From Streptomyces aureus (lineage in GTDB: Bacteria; Actinomycetota; Actinomycetes; Streptomycetales; Streptomycetaceae), in assembly GCF_000725495.1 (NCBI RefSeq), contig NZ_JNZD01000013.1, positions 62,001 through 126,000 of the forward strand: a stretch of 64,000 bases of DNA, read 5' to 3'. Below the pieces are notes generated by a model. It ran no database searches. It saw nothing but the letters and a program-made list of their open reading frames with translations, and had not been told where the DNA came from. Positions 8,171-17,181 of this stretch are shown in pieces (the first letter of the stretch is position 1; the number at the start of each line of letters is the position of its first letter). The position numbers were made by a program, and so were the translations under genes.

Positions 8171-9105
8171 ACGACCTGCCCGGCGTAGGAGAGGTTGCCG
8201 CCGAAGCCGAACAGCAGCACGGGGTCGCCCGCGGAGATCTCCCCGCGCTCGACGAGCTTGGAGAAGGCGAGCGGGATGCTGGCGGCGGAGGTGTTCCCGG
8301 AGTCGACGACATCACGGGCGACGACGGCGTTCACCGCGCCGATCTTCAGGGCCAGCGGCTCGATGATGCGCAGGTTGGCCTGGTGCAGCACGACTCCGGC
8401 GAGGTCCTCGGGCACGAGCCCGGCACGCTCGCAGGCCTTGCGGGCGATCGGCGGGAGCTGGGTGGTGGCCCAGCGGTAGACGCTCTGGCCCTCCTGGGCG
8501 AACCGCGAGGGGGTGCCCTCGATGCGCACCGCGTTGCCCATCTCGGGCACCGAGCCCCACAGCACCGGGCCGATGCCGGCCTCCTCGCCTGCGGGAGCCG
8601 CCTCGACCACGGCGGCCCCGGCACCGTCCCCGACGAGGACGCAGGTGGTGCGGTCGGTCCAGTCCGTCACGTCGGTCATCTTGTCGGCGCCGATGACCAG
8701 CGCCCGGGTCGCCGCGCCCGCCCGCACGGCGTGGTCGGCGGTGGCGAGGGCGTGGGTGAACCCGGCGCAGACGACGTTGACGTCCATCGCGGCCGGCGAG
8801 GGGATGCCGAGGCGGGCGGCGACCCGGGCGGCCATGTTCGGGGAGCGGTCGACGGCCGTGGAGGTGGCCACGAGCACCAGGTCGATGTCGCCGGGTGCCA
8901 GACCGGCCGAGGCGAGTGCCTTGGCGGCGGCGTGCGCGGCCAGCTCGTCGACCGGTTCGTCGGGTCCTGCGACGTGGCGGGTCCGGATGCCCACACGGCT
9001 CCGGATCCACTCGTCACTGGTGTCGACCAGGCCCGCCAGGTCCTCGTTGGTGAGTACCTTGGCGGGCTGGTAGTGACCGACGGCGGCGATCCGTGAGCCG
9101 TTCAT
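8158..9105 (-). CDS. Beta-ketoacyl-ACP synthase III (FabH-like)
   Basis: A 315-residue thiolase-fold condensing enzyme. The full catalytic triad is visible: Cys113 in NVVCAGFTHAL, His241 in VVLHQANLRI and Asn271 in DSGNTSAASIPLA. Early motifs DEWIRSRVGIRTRH and the length fit KAS III, which joins an acyl-CoA to malonyl-ACP in the cytosol. ATG 9105 is favoured by GAGGGGGA seven bases upstream; the frame is open 16 codons further. No acyl carrier protein or other fatty acid gene is adjacent, so this is probably an accessory paralogue, not the housekeeping FabH of the fab operon. Its acyl substrate is unknown. Confidence 0.9.
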   Translation of the reverse strand: MNGSRIAAVGHYQPAKVLTNEDLAGLVDTSDEWIRSRVGIRTRHVAGPDEPVDELAAHAAAKALASAGLAPGDIDLVLVATSTAVDRSPNMAARVAARLGIPSPAAMDVNVVCAGFTHALATADHAVRAGAATRALVIGADKMTDVTDWTDRTTCVLVGDGAGAAVVEAAPAGEEAGIGPVLWGSVPEMGNAVRIEGTPSRFAQEGQSVYRWATTQLPPIARKACERAGLVPEDLAGVVLHQANLRIIEPLALKIGAVNAVVARDVVDSGNTSAASIPLAFSKLVERGEISAGDPVLLFGFGGNLSYAGQVVRCP

Positions 9106-9240
9106 GAGTGGTCCCCCTCGTGCTCGGGTAGCGGGATCCACCAGTCTGATCAATGACTCACCAGTACGGCGGCAGGTGATGCCACAGGATTGCGACGCCA
9201 GGCTTGTCGGCTTCTGTCAGACCTTGGGACGTCCGAACAA

Positions 9241-9375
9241 CTACCCCGAGAACAGTTGAGTGGCCTTCTGTACGAGCTCGTAGACGCCGTAGCACAGCGG
9301 CGCGCCCACCCACAGCCAGGCGAGGACGATCAGCGCGCGCCGGTCAGGCGGACTCTGGCTGCTGTCGTGCGACAT
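9241..9375 (-). CDS. MFS transporter small subunit (44 residues)
   Basis: A 44-residue protein opening MSHDSSQSPPDRRALIVLAW and ending KATQLFSG, with one predicted membrane segment (about residues 14-30). It overlaps the end of the OFA transporter gene by 32 bp in another frame, so the two are presumably made together. Short single-span proteins are known to accompany OFA-type transporters in actinobacteria and are annotated as MFS transporter small subunits; the match here is by size, position and hydrophobic pattern. Its contribution to transport is not known. Confidence 0.8.
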   Translation of the reverse strand: MSHDSSQSPPDRRALIVLAWLWVGAPLCYGVYELVQKATQLFSG

Positions 9376-10675
9376 CGGCGGCCTCCCTCGGCGCGGGGAT
9401 GTGATGGCGGGCGTGCACGGGGCGTACGAACTCGTTCGCGGCGAAGCCGACGGCGAGCAGCCCGATCATGATCAGGAACGACAGTCCGTACAGGGACGAG
9501 CCGTGCTTGCCTGCCGCCTCCTGGTGGTCGGCGATCCTGTTGACGATCAGCGGCCCGAGGACTCCGGCGGTGGACCAGGCGGTGAGCAGCCGGCCGTGGA
9601 TGGCGCCGACCTGGTACGTGCCGAAGAGGTCCTTCAGATACGCGGGGATCGTGGCGAAGCCTCCGCCGTAGAAGGAGAGGATCACCAGCGCGCACAGGAC
9701 GAAGAGGGGTTTGGAGGAATCTCCGAACCACGCGATCAGCGCGTACATGAGGGCTCCGGCCCCGAGATAGACCCGGTACACGTTCTTGCGCCCGATCAGG
9801 TCGGAGGCGGAGGACCAGCCGATGCGGCCGGCCATGTTGGCGGCGGAGAGCAGGGCGACGAATCCGGCGGCCGCGGAGGCGGTGACCGGGGTGGAACCGT
9901 CCGCGAAGAAGTCCGTGATCATCGGGGCGGCCTTCTCCAGGATGCCGATGCCGGCCGTGACGTTCATGCACAGGACGAGCCACAGGCACCAGAACTGCGG
10001 GGTGCGGACGGCGCTGCGGGCGGAGACCTGGACCCCGTCGAGCGCGCTCGGCCCGGAGACGGCGGGCTTCCCCCCGCGCGGCACCCGCACCAGCAGTACA
10101 CCGAGGGTCATGAACACGGCGTACGTCAGTCCGTGCACGAGGAAGGCGAGCGCGATCCCGGAGGAGTCGGAGCCGAAGGACTTCAGCATCTGGGCGGACC
10201 AGGGCGAGGCGATCAGGGCGCCGCCGCCGAAGCCCATGATCGCGATGCCGGTGGCCATGCCGGGCCGGTCCGGGAACCACTTGATCAGGGTGGAGACCGG
10301 GGATATGTAGCCGATGCCGAGGCCGGTGCCGCCGATGAAGCCGTAGCCGAGGACGATCAGCCAGTACTGCTCGGTGGCCGCCCCGAGCGCGGAGACGAGG
10401 AAGCCGGAGGAGAAGCAGACGAGGGCGACGGTCATGGCCCAGCGGGGACCGTTGCGCTCGACGAGGGTGCCGCCGAACGCGGCCGACAGTCCGAGCATCA
10501 CGATCGCGAGCTGGAAGGGCAGCGCGCTCTGGGTCCCGCTCAGGCCGAGCGCGGATTCCAGCGGGGGCTTGAAGACGCTCCAGGCGTAGGCCTGGCCGAT
10601 GGACAGGTGGACCGACAGGGCGGCCGGCGGGACGAGCCAGCGGCTCCAACCGGGCGGTGCGACGGGAGGGCTCAT
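9344..10675 (-). CDS. OFA family MFS transporter (oxalate/formate antiporter-like)
   Basis: A 443-residue, twelve-span major facilitator protein of the oxalate/formate antiporter family. Diagnostic stretches are LSIGQAYAWSVFKPPLE in the first span, RNGPRWAM in loop 2-3, GYGFIGGTGLGIGYISPV in span 4 and the loop KWFPDRPGMATGIAIMGFG. ATG 10675 (MSPPVAPPGW) is preferred; a GTG 16 codons upstream is possible, and neither has a strong ribosome site. The gene overlaps the small-subunit gene at its end and is divergent from the PanE-like gene. The substrate is likely a small carboxylate, but oxalate or formate cannot be proven from sequence. Confidence 0.88.
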   Translation of the reverse strand: MSPPVAPPGWSRWLVPPAALSVHLSIGQAYAWSVFKPPLESALGLSGTQSALPFQLAIVMLGLSAAFGGTLVERNGPRWAMTVALVCFSSGFLVSALGAATEQYWLIVLGYGFIGGTGLGIGYISPVSTLIKWFPDRPGMATGIAIMGFGGGALIASPWSAQMLKSFGSDSSGIALAFLVHGLTYAVFMTLGVLLVRVPRGGKPAVSGPSALDGVQVSARSAVRTPQFWCLWLVLCMNVTAGIGILEKAAPMITDFFADGSTPVTASAAAGFVALLSAANMAGRIGWSSASDLIGRKNVYRVYLGAGALMYALIAWFGDSSKPLFVLCALVILSFYGGGFATIPAYLKDLFGTYQVGAIHGRLLTAWSTAGVLGPLIVNRIADHQEAAGKHGSSLYGLSFLIMIGLLAVGFAANEFVRPVHARHHIPAPREAADVARQQPESA

Positions 10676-10891
10676 GATCGGGACGATAGGAAGGGGCCGT
10701 CCGGCTGGGAAGCGCCGTGACACGAACCGTAGACCGTATGCGGTGAGCGGTATGCCTGGCGCGACGAACGGTCGTGGACCGGGTCCCGTCCGTCCTCTTG
10801 TCGACCCTCATTCCATCCTGTAGACAATATTTCGTCGACAGAGTTCGGCAGTTCGTTCCTCGGTACCCTCGACCGAACGGAGCGCCACACA

Positions 10892-11863
10892 GTGAGAGTC
10901 GCAGTTCTCGGCGCCGGTGCGATCGGCGCGTACGTCGGCGCCGCGCTGCACCGCGCGGGCGCCGACGTGCATCTGATCGCCCGTGGACCGCACCTCGCGG
11001 CCATGAGGCGGCACGGCGTCCAGGTGATCAGTCCCCGCGGGGACTTCACGGCGAAGGCCCACGCCACCGACGACCCGGCCGAGATCGGCCCGGTCGACTT
11101 CGTCTTCCTGGGTCTGAAGGCCAACTCGTACGCGGCGTGCGGGCCGCTGATCGAGCCCCTGCTGCACGACACCACGGCGGTGGTCGCCGCCCAGAACGGC
11201 ATTCCGTGGTGGTACTTCCACCGCCACGGCGGACCCTACGACGGTCACCGGGTGGAGAGCGTGGACCCGGGCGGCGCGGTCGGCGCGGTGCTGGCGCCGG
11301 AGCGGGCGATCGGCTGCGTCGTGTACGCGGCGACCGAGCTGGAGGGACCGGGCGTCGTCCGTCACCTCGAAGGCACCCGGTTCTCGATCGGGGAACCGGA
11401 CCGCTCCGTCTCGGCGCGCTGCCGGGCGTTCAGCGACGCCATGCGGGACGGCGGGCTGAAGTGCCCGGTCGAACCGGAGCTGCGCAACGACATCTGGCTC
11501 AAGCTGCTCGGCAACATCTCCTTCAACCCGATCAGCGCGCTGGCCCGCGCCACGATGCGGCAGATGTGCCGGCACGGCGGGACGCGCCGGGTCATCGAGA
11601 TCATGATGACCGAGACGCTGGCCGTCGCCGAGGCCCTCGGCTGCGAGGTGGGGGTGTCCATAGAGCGGCGTCTCGCGGGCGCCGAGCGCGTCGGCGACCA
11701 CCGCACGTCCACGCTCCAGGACCTGGAACGCGGCAAACCGCTGGAACTCGACGTGCTGCTCGCGGCCGTCGTGGAACTGGCGGAGATCACCGGGGTGCCG
11801 GTCCCGACCCTGCGCACCGTGTACGCGCTCTCGGATCTGCTCGCGCTGCGGGCGGCGGCGTGA
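10892..11863 (+). CDS. 2-dehydropantoate 2-reductase family protein (PanE/ApbA)
   Basis: A 323-residue NADPH-dependent ketoacid reductase-like protein. The Rossmann motif GAGAIGAYVG starts at residue 7, and the conserved catalytic lysine is Lys204 in RNDIWLKLLGN. The family reduces 2-dehydropantoate in pantothenate synthesis, but many paralogues act on other 2-keto acids. Position next to a carboxylate transporter and apart from panB/panC suggests such a side role here. The GTG start has GGAG upstream. The 216-bp divergent region to the transporter contains GTAGAC hexamers at 10729 and 10820 and a spaced TGTCGAC/GTCGACA pair. Confidence 0.85.
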   Translation: MRVAVLGAGAIGAYVGAALHRAGADVHLIARGPHLAAMRRHGVQVISPRGDFTAKAHATDDPAEIGPVDFVFLGLKANSYAACGPLIEPLLHDTTAVVAAQNGIPWWYFHRHGGPYDGHRVESVDPGGAVGAVLAPERAIGCVVYAATELEGPGVVRHLEGTRFSIGEPDRSVSARCRAFSDAMRDGGLKCPVEPELRNDIWLKLLGNISFNPISALARATMRQMCRHGGTRRVIEIMMTETLAVAEALGCEVGVSIERRLAGAERVGDHRTSTLQDLERGKPLELDVLLAAVVELAEITGVPVPTLRTVYALSDLLALRAAA

Positions 11864-12076
11864 GCGGGGTGCGGGCTCCCGGCCTCGGCCACGGGCGGGC
11901 CCCGTGCCCGCGCCGCGGCCCGCCGGGAGAGGCCGCACGCGGCCCGCCCCGCGTGTGCAGGACAATGAGAACGTGACGGTCGCCTCCGCGCCACGCCCCG
12001 GGTGACCCGATCGTCAACCGCGATCGCCTGGGCCGATCCGGCCGGCCGCACGTACGGGAACGGGACTGATCAGGAC

Positions 12077-12940
12077 ATGGGACGAGTCACGGAACGACGC
12101 AAGGTGATCCGCATCCGGGACGGGGCCGTGAGCACCCGCCCGGACACGCTCGTCGCGGAGGAACCACTGGAGATCCGGCTCAACGGCAAGCCGCTGGCGA
12201 TCACCATGCGCACCCCGGGCGACGACTTCGCGCTGGCCGCGGGCTTCCTGGTGAGCGAGGGGGTGCTGGGCCGGGCCGACGAGCTGCAGAACATCGTGTA
12301 CTGCGCCGGGGCCACGGTGGACGGCTCCAACACGTACAACGTCGTCGACGTCCGTACGGCGCCCGGGGTCCCGATCCCCGACATCACGCTCGAACGCAAC
12401 GTGTACACGACGTCCTCGTGCGGTCTGTGCGGCAAGGCGAGTCTGGACGCGGTCCGCACGACGGCCCGCTGGACCGTCGACGACACGGAGGGCGGCAGCG
12501 CTCCCCCGGTGCGGCTGGAACCCGGCCTGCTCGCGAGCCTCCCCGACCGGCTGCGCGCGGCGCAGCGGGTCTTCGACCGGACCGGGGGCCTGCACGCGGC
12601 GGCGCTGTTCACCGAGGACGGCGAGCTGGTCGACATACGGGAGGACGTGGGCCGGCACAACGCGGTGGACAAGCTGGTCGGCCGGGCGCTGCAGAACGGC
12701 ACGCTCCCGCTCTCGCGGACGGTCCTGCTGGTCTCCGGCCGGGCGTCCTTCGAGCTGGCGCAGAAGGCGGTGATGGCGGGCATCCCGGTGCTCGCGGCCG
12801 TCTCCGCGCCCTCGTCCCTGGCCGTCGACCTGGCGGCGGAGACCGGTCTGACCCTGGTCGGCTTCCTGCGCGGCGCCAACATGAACGTGTACGCGGGCGA
12901 GCACCGCATCGCCCTGCGGGCCACGGCCGCCCACGGCTGA
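12077..12940 (+). CDS. fdhD: Formate dehydrogenase accessory sulfurtransferase FdhD
   Basis: A 287-residue FdhD protein, which transfers sulfur from a cysteine desulfurase to the molybdenum/tungsten cofactor so that formate dehydrogenase becomes active. The sulfur-relay motif is present as SSCGLCGKASLD with Cys115 and Cys118, and the conserved EDVGRHNAVDKLVG and SGRASFELAQKA follow. ATG 12077 follows CAGG and gives the usual family length; the frame is open 25 codons upstream. No formate dehydrogenase catalytic gene is in the window, so the client must be encoded elsewhere. It follows the PanE-like gene by 213 bp on the same strand. Confidence 0.93.
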   Translation: MGRVTERRKVIRIRDGAVSTRPDTLVAEEPLEIRLNGKPLAITMRTPGDDFALAAGFLVSEGVLGRADELQNIVYCAGATVDGSNTYNVVDVRTAPGVPIPDITLERNVYTTSSCGLCGKASLDAVRTTARWTVDDTEGGSAPPVRLEPGLLASLPDRLRAAQRVFDRTGGLHAAALFTEDGELVDIREDVGRHNAVDKLVGRALQNGTLPLSRTVLLVSGRASFELAQKAVMAGIPVLAAVSAPSSLAVDLAAETGLTLVGFLRGANMNVYAGEHRIALRATAAHG

Positions 12941-13024
12941 GCCCGGCTCCCCGCGGCACGGCGGCGGGGCCCCGGACGGCGGGGAGCGCCCCCTGCGCCG
13001 GAGGGGCCCCGCCTCGGCCGGCGT

Positions 13025-13080
13025 GCGTCTCGGCTCGCACGCGTCTCGGCTCGCACGCGTCTCGGCTCGTACGCGTCTCG
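13025..13080. repeat. 16-bp tandem repeat, 3.5 copies
   Basis: The unit GCGTCTCGGCTCGCAC is repeated at 13025, 13041 and 13057, with a half copy at 13073; the third copy has T for C near its end. It lies in the spacer between the convergent fdhD and isochorismatase-like genes, where no other feature is seen. Confidence 0.85.
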
Positions 13081-13161
13081 TCGCCGCCTCGGCCGGGGCA
13101 TGGCTCACCTGGCCGCGCTGCCGGGGCATGCCTCACCGCTCCGCGCCGCCGGGCCGGGGGC

Positions 13162-13704
13162 TCACCCCGCCGAGAAGCGCACCTCGCCCGCGGTCACGAC
13201 CGTGCCGAGCCGGGGGAAGTCCAGGCGTACGGAGGCGTCGTGCTCGGCCGAGGTGAACGCGGCCATCGCGTCCTTGACGAAGACGAGGTCGTAGCCGAGG
13301 TCCCCGGCGGCGCGCGCGGTCGACTCGACCCCCAGGTTGGTGGCGATTCCGCCGAACACCAGGGTGGAGACGCCGTGTTCGCGCAGCCGCTCGTCCAGGC
13401 CGGTGCCCTGGAAGGCACCGATGGTCCGCTTCACGATCTCCAGGTCACCCTCCGCGACGAGTCCGGCGACCAGCCCGCTGCCGGGCGGCTGCTCCAGGAC
13501 TCCGGACCGCTCGACCCGGACGAGCACGACGAGCGCGCCCGCCTTCCGGAAGGCTGACGCCAACTCCTCGGCGGTGGCGAGTACTTCGGTGCCCTTGTGC
13601 GGTTCCAGGGGCAACGCCACGATGCGCTCCATCAGATCGACGAGCACGAGGGCGGTGCGCGCCGGGTCGAGGGCGAGGCGGGGTTCGGCTTCGGGTGCGG
13701 TCAT
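13162..13704 (-). CDS. Isochorismatase-fold hydrolase lacking the catalytic cysteine
   Basis: A 180-residue protein of the isochorismatase/cysteine hydrolase fold. Asp23 (LVLVDLMERI) and Lys92 (EIVKRTIG) of the usual Asp-Lys-Cys triad are present. The cysteine position in GGIATNLGVESTARAA is Gly125. Family members with cysteine cleave amides such as nicotinamide or N-carbamoyl compounds. Members with glycine here, such as EntB isochorismatase, hydrolyse a vinyl ether instead. The reaction of this one is therefore open. It stands alone, convergent with fdhD, and no siderophore genes are near. Confidence 0.85.
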   Translation of the reverse strand: MTAPEAEPRLALDPARTALVLVDLMERIVALPLEPHKGTEVLATAEELASAFRKAGALVVLVRVERSGVLEQPPGSGLVAGLVAEGDLEIVKRTIGAFQGTGLDERLREHGVSTLVFGGIATNLGVESTARAAGDLGYDLVFVKDAMAAFTSAEHDASVRLDFPRLGTVVTAGEVRFSAG

Positions 13705-13873
13705 GACGGAACGTTAGCCCGCATCAGCCGTCCGTACCGGAAATCCGGATCAACGAGCCCGTGAACGGCTCCTCGCCGGGCGGCCGCGGAGCCCGAAATC
13801 TGGCGTGAACACGACCGGTCCTTGCTCCTTGTGGGGTGACTGAGGGTCCAAGTAGCCTCTGCGGCGCGAACGT

Positions 13874-13890
13874 TGGACGTGGGATGTCCA
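13874..13890. promoter_or_regulatory. Spaced inverted repeat upstream of the sialidase gene
   Basis: TGGAC and GTCCA flank GTGGGAT, about 50 bp upstream of the sialidase start. The position suits an operator near the promoter. Short arms make the call tentative. Confidence 0.3.
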
Positions 13891-13938
13891 TAGAATCCGG
13901 ATTGCCCGATCGCCGTCGCACGAAGGGCAGGTCGCTCC

Positions 13939-15810
13939 ATGCCGTCACGCCTCCCCACCCGCCTGAGATCCCTCCTCGCCGTCCTGGCCGGCATCGCCGC
14001 GCTGCTCGTGCTCCCGGGCACGGCGCGGGCCGAACCGGCCGCCACCGTCGGCACGTTCGAGCAACAGGTGCTGTTCAAGGCCTCGCAGGACCCTGGCTAC
14101 GCCTGCTTCCGCATTCCGTCGGTCGTACGGACGACGAAGGGGACGCTGCTGGCGTTCGCCGAGGGGCGTGTCCTCAACTGCGGTGACGCCGCCGACATCG
14201 ACGTCGTCGTGAAGCGCTCCACCGACGGCGGGCGCACCTGGGGCCCGCTCCAGGTCGTCAACGAGGGGAACGGGGACACCCACGGCAATCCGACGCCGGT
14301 CGTGGACCGCGGGACCGGCCGGATCGTGCTGGCGGAGACCTACAACACCGGCCGTACCGACAGCGCGAGCTGCCAGGTGCCGTGCGACCGCACCCCGCAT
14401 CTCCAGTACAGCGACGACGACGGCCTGAACTGGTCGCCGCCGCGCGACCTGAGCGGCGAGATCCTGCCCGCGGACTGGAACTCCTGGTACGCCACCGGAC
14501 CGGTGCACGGCATCCAGCTCAGCCGCGGCCGGCACGCGGGGCGGCTCGTCTTCGCCGTCAACACCGAGACCTGGGACGGCAGCCGGGTGACCGCCAACAA
14601 CGCCGCCCTGATCACCAGCGACGACGGCGGCGACCACTGGGACGTCGGGGCCACGGACTCCTGGCCGATCGCGGCCGACGGCACCTTCCGGCAGAAGCCG
14701 TCGGAGATGACGCTCACCGAGCGCGCCGACGGGGCGGTCCTGGTCAGCGGCCGGGAGCAGGACGGCACGGACCTCGGTCACCGTACCCAGGCGGTCAGCG
14801 CGGACGGCGGCGACAGCTTCCTGTCCCCCTTCCGTGACGTCCCGGACCTGTACGCGCCGCAGGTGCAGGGCTCGACGCTGCGGGTCGGCGACCGGATCCT
14901 GCTGTCCTGCCCCGGCGACCCGGACCGCCGCCGGACCATGATGATCCGCTCCTCCTACGACGGCGGACGCACCTGGGACAGCGTGGACCGCGGGACCGTC
15001 GTCACCACCGACTGGTCCGGCTACTCCGACCTGGTCCGCGTCGACGGCGACACCGTGGGCCTGCTGTACGAGGGCGGCGCGGTCGACGCGCGCGACGAGA
15101 TCCGCTTCGCCCGCTTCACCGAGGACTGGCTCCAGCCGCGCCGGGGCCCCGACCCGACGACGGCCGACCTCGCCCCGCTCGCCCGGCGGGCGGCGGTCCT
15201 CGGCGGTGCGCGGGAGACCGCCGGCGTCCTTAGCGGCGCCCTGGAGTTCGACGGCACCGACGACGCCGTACGGCTTCCGTACCAGGACCGGCTGCCGCTG
15301 GGGACGAAGGACTTCACGGCGTCCCTGTGGTTCCGCTACACGGCCACCGCCGGTGAGCAGCCGCTGCTGTGGATGGGCGGGATCGGCACGAGCCAGCCGC
15401 AGGTGTGGCTGCGCGCGGAGCCCGCGTCGAACCGGATCACCGGTCTCATCACCACAAGGAACGGCGCGTCGCCCCCGGCCACGGCGTACGCGCGCACCAC
15501 GAGCGCCTTCAACGACGGCCAGTGGCACCATCTGGCGCTGCGCCGCGGCGGCGGCCGGCTCACCCTGTTCGTCGACGGGACGACGGTCACCACGGCGGAC
15601 GTGCCGGGATCGGTGAGCCGGAACTCGCCGTTCGGTGTGCACGTGGGCCAGCGGATGGACAGCCGGGCCTACTTCACCGGGGCGGTCGACGAGGTGCGGG
15701 TCTACGACCGCGCGCTGAGCGACGAGGAACTGTCGGCGCCGCCGTCTCGGAAGGTCACTCCGGACACGGTGCTGTGGCTCCCGTTCGACCGGGTGAGCGA
15801 CAAGCGTTAG
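13939..15810 (+). CDS. Secreted exo-alpha-sialidase with C-terminal LamG domain
   Basis: A 623-residue secreted GH33-type sialidase. Residues 1-31 form a signal peptide ending ARA. The catalytic six-bladed propeller has the FRIP motif with Arg58, an acid/base aspartate in the DAADIDV stretch (83-88), Asp boxes such as STDGGRTW, SDDDGLNW and SYDGGRTW, the nucleophile Tyr362 in GYSDL and its partner Glu378 in LLYEGG. From about residue 425 a concanavalin-like LamG domain follows (ALEFDGTDDAV; YFTGAVDEVRVYDRALSD), probably for carbohydrate binding. It should release terminal sialic acids outside the cell. No sialic acid uptake genes are adjacent. Confidence 0.93.
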   Translation: MPSRLPTRLRSLLAVLAGIAALLVLPGTARAEPAATVGTFEQQVLFKASQDPGYACFRIPSVVRTTKGTLLAFAEGRVLNCGDAADIDVVVKRSTDGGRTWGPLQVVNEGNGDTHGNPTPVVDRGTGRIVLAETYNTGRTDSASCQVPCDRTPHLQYSDDDGLNWSPPRDLSGEILPADWNSWYATGPVHGIQLSRGRHAGRLVFAVNTETWDGSRVTANNAALITSDDGGDHWDVGATDSWPIAADGTFRQKPSEMTLTERADGAVLVSGREQDGTDLGHRTQAVSADGGDSFLSPFRDVPDLYAPQVQGSTLRVGDRILLSCPGDPDRRRTMMIRSSYDGGRTWDSVDRGTVVTTDWSGYSDLVRVDGDTVGLLYEGGAVDARDEIRFARFTEDWLQPRRGPDPTTADLAPLARRAAVLGGARETAGVLSGALEFDGTDDAVRLPYQDRLPLGTKDFTASLWFRYTATAGEQPLLWMGGIGTSQPQVWLRAEPASNRITGLITTRNGASPPATAYARTTSAFNDGQWHHLALRRGGGRLTLFVDGTTVTTADVPGSVSRNSPFGVHVGQRMDSRAYFTGAVDEVRVYDRALSDEELSAPPSRKVTPDTVLWLPFDRVSDKR

Positions 15811-15883
15811 CCGGGTCCGCCGGTGACGGCGGCCGGCACCCCGGCGAGCGCGGGCGCGCCGTCGGGTGAGCCGCCGGGGACGG

Positions 15884-17026
15884 TCAGCGGCCCGCCGTCC
15901 GGCCGGCCGTCGCCACCGCCGGGGCGACCCGGATTCCGGTGGAGCGGGCGGGGCCACCGGCCCGGTCCGCTCCCCCGGTCGTTCCGGCGCCGCCGCCCGC
16001 TCCCGTCGCGCCCCCGGTGCCGGCCCGCCCGTCCGGGCCGCCGGGCAGGCCGGTCGCCTCGGGATCGCGGGCCCGGCGCCGCGCGATCACCGCGCACACC
16101 ATGAGCTGCATCTGGTGGAAGAGCATCAGCGGCAGCACGGCCAGCGAGGCGTGGCTCCCGAACAGGACGCCGGCCATGGGCAGCCCCGAGGCGAGCGACT
16201 TCTTGGACCCGGCGAACTGGATGGCGATCCGGTCCGCCCGCCCGAAGCGCAGGGCCTTCGTGCCGTACCAGGTCAGTACGAGCATCACGGTGAGCAGCAC
16301 CGCCTCGACGACCAGCAGTCCCGCCAGCCGGACGGCGCTGACCTGGCTCCAGATGCCCTGCACCATGCCCTCGCTGAAGGCGGTGTAGACGACGAGCAGG
16401 ATCGAGCCGCGGTCGACGTAGCCGAGGACCTTCTTGTGGCGGGCGATGAACGCGCCGATCCAGGGGCGCAGCAGCTGTCCGGCCAGGAACGGCACCAGCA
16501 GCTGGAGCACGATCTTGACGAGCGAGTCCGTGGAGAAGCCGCCGCCGCTGCTGCCCAGGAGGAGCGCGGCGAGCAGCGGGGTGACGACGATGCCGGCGAG
16601 GGAGGAGAAGGAGCCCGCGCAGATGGCGGCGGGCACGTTGCCGCGGGCGATCGAGGTGAAGGCGATCGACGACTGGATGGTCGAGGGGACGAGCGTGAGG
16701 AAGAGCAGGCCCGTGTAGAGGTCGTGCGTCAGGAACACCGGTTCGAGGCCCCGGGCGGCGAGGCCGAGCAGCGGGAACGCGACGAAGGTGCAGATCAGGA
16801 CCGTACCGTGCAGGCGCCAGTGCTTGAGGCCGTCCACCGCCTCACGGGTGGACAGGCGGGCGCCGTACAGGAAGAAGAGGAAGGCGATGGCTGCCGTGGA
16901 CGCGCCCGAGGCGACGTCCGCCGCCGCGCCGCTCGCGGGGAGGAGGGCGGCGAGGCCCACCGTCCCGAGCAGCAGCAGGATGTAGGGGTCGACCGGCATC
17001 CAGCTCGGCCACTGCAGGCGTTTCAC
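15884..17026 (-). CDS. Bile acid:sodium symporter (SBF-like) family transporter
   Basis: A 380-residue membrane protein of the SBF-like group (related to E. coli YfeH) with nine to ten spans. Typical elements are FLFFLYGARLSTREAVDGL, TLVPSTIQSSIAFTSIARGN and FAGSKKSLASGLPMAGVLF. The last ~60 residues are Gly/Pro/Thr-rich and probably cytosolic or disordered. The GTG start at 17026 (VKRLQWPSW) has GGAG five bases upstream, and the longer open frame upstream has no hydrophobic content. The substrate is not known; members import organic anions with sodium. It is divergent from a LysR regulator 155 bp away, which probably controls it. Confidence 0.88.
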   Translation of the reverse strand: MKRLQWPSWMPVDPYILLLLGTVGLAALLPASGAAADVASGASTAAIAFLFFLYGARLSTREAVDGLKHWRLHGTVLICTFVAFPLLGLAARGLEPVFLTHDLYTGLLFLTLVPSTIQSSIAFTSIARGNVPAAICAGSFSSLAGIVVTPLLAALLLGSSGGGFSTDSLVKIVLQLLVPFLAGQLLRPWIGAFIARHKKVLGYVDRGSILLVVYTAFSEGMVQGIWSQVSAVRLAGLLVVEAVLLTVMLVLTWYGTKALRFGRADRIAIQFAGSKKSLASGLPMAGVLFGSHASLAVLPLMLFHQMQLMVCAVIARRRARDPEATGLPGGPDGRAGTGGATGAGGGAGTTGGADRAGGPARSTGIRVAPAVATAGRTAGR

Positions 17027-17181
17027 GGTGCTCCACTGCTCGGTCGTTCGGTTCGGTGCGTCGTGTTCGTCGGGGTCGGGGCGGGGCGGATCGTGCCCTC
17101 TCCATCGTCCTCTCCGGGGTCGCGATCGGGAATCCTTCATACCGTTCTGACTGTCATCACGGATCGCGATAGCCTGGAGCC

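Noticed and set aside
12077..12940. Formate dehydrogenase operon
   Set aside because: Only the accessory fdhD is present; no catalytic subunit gene lies in the window.
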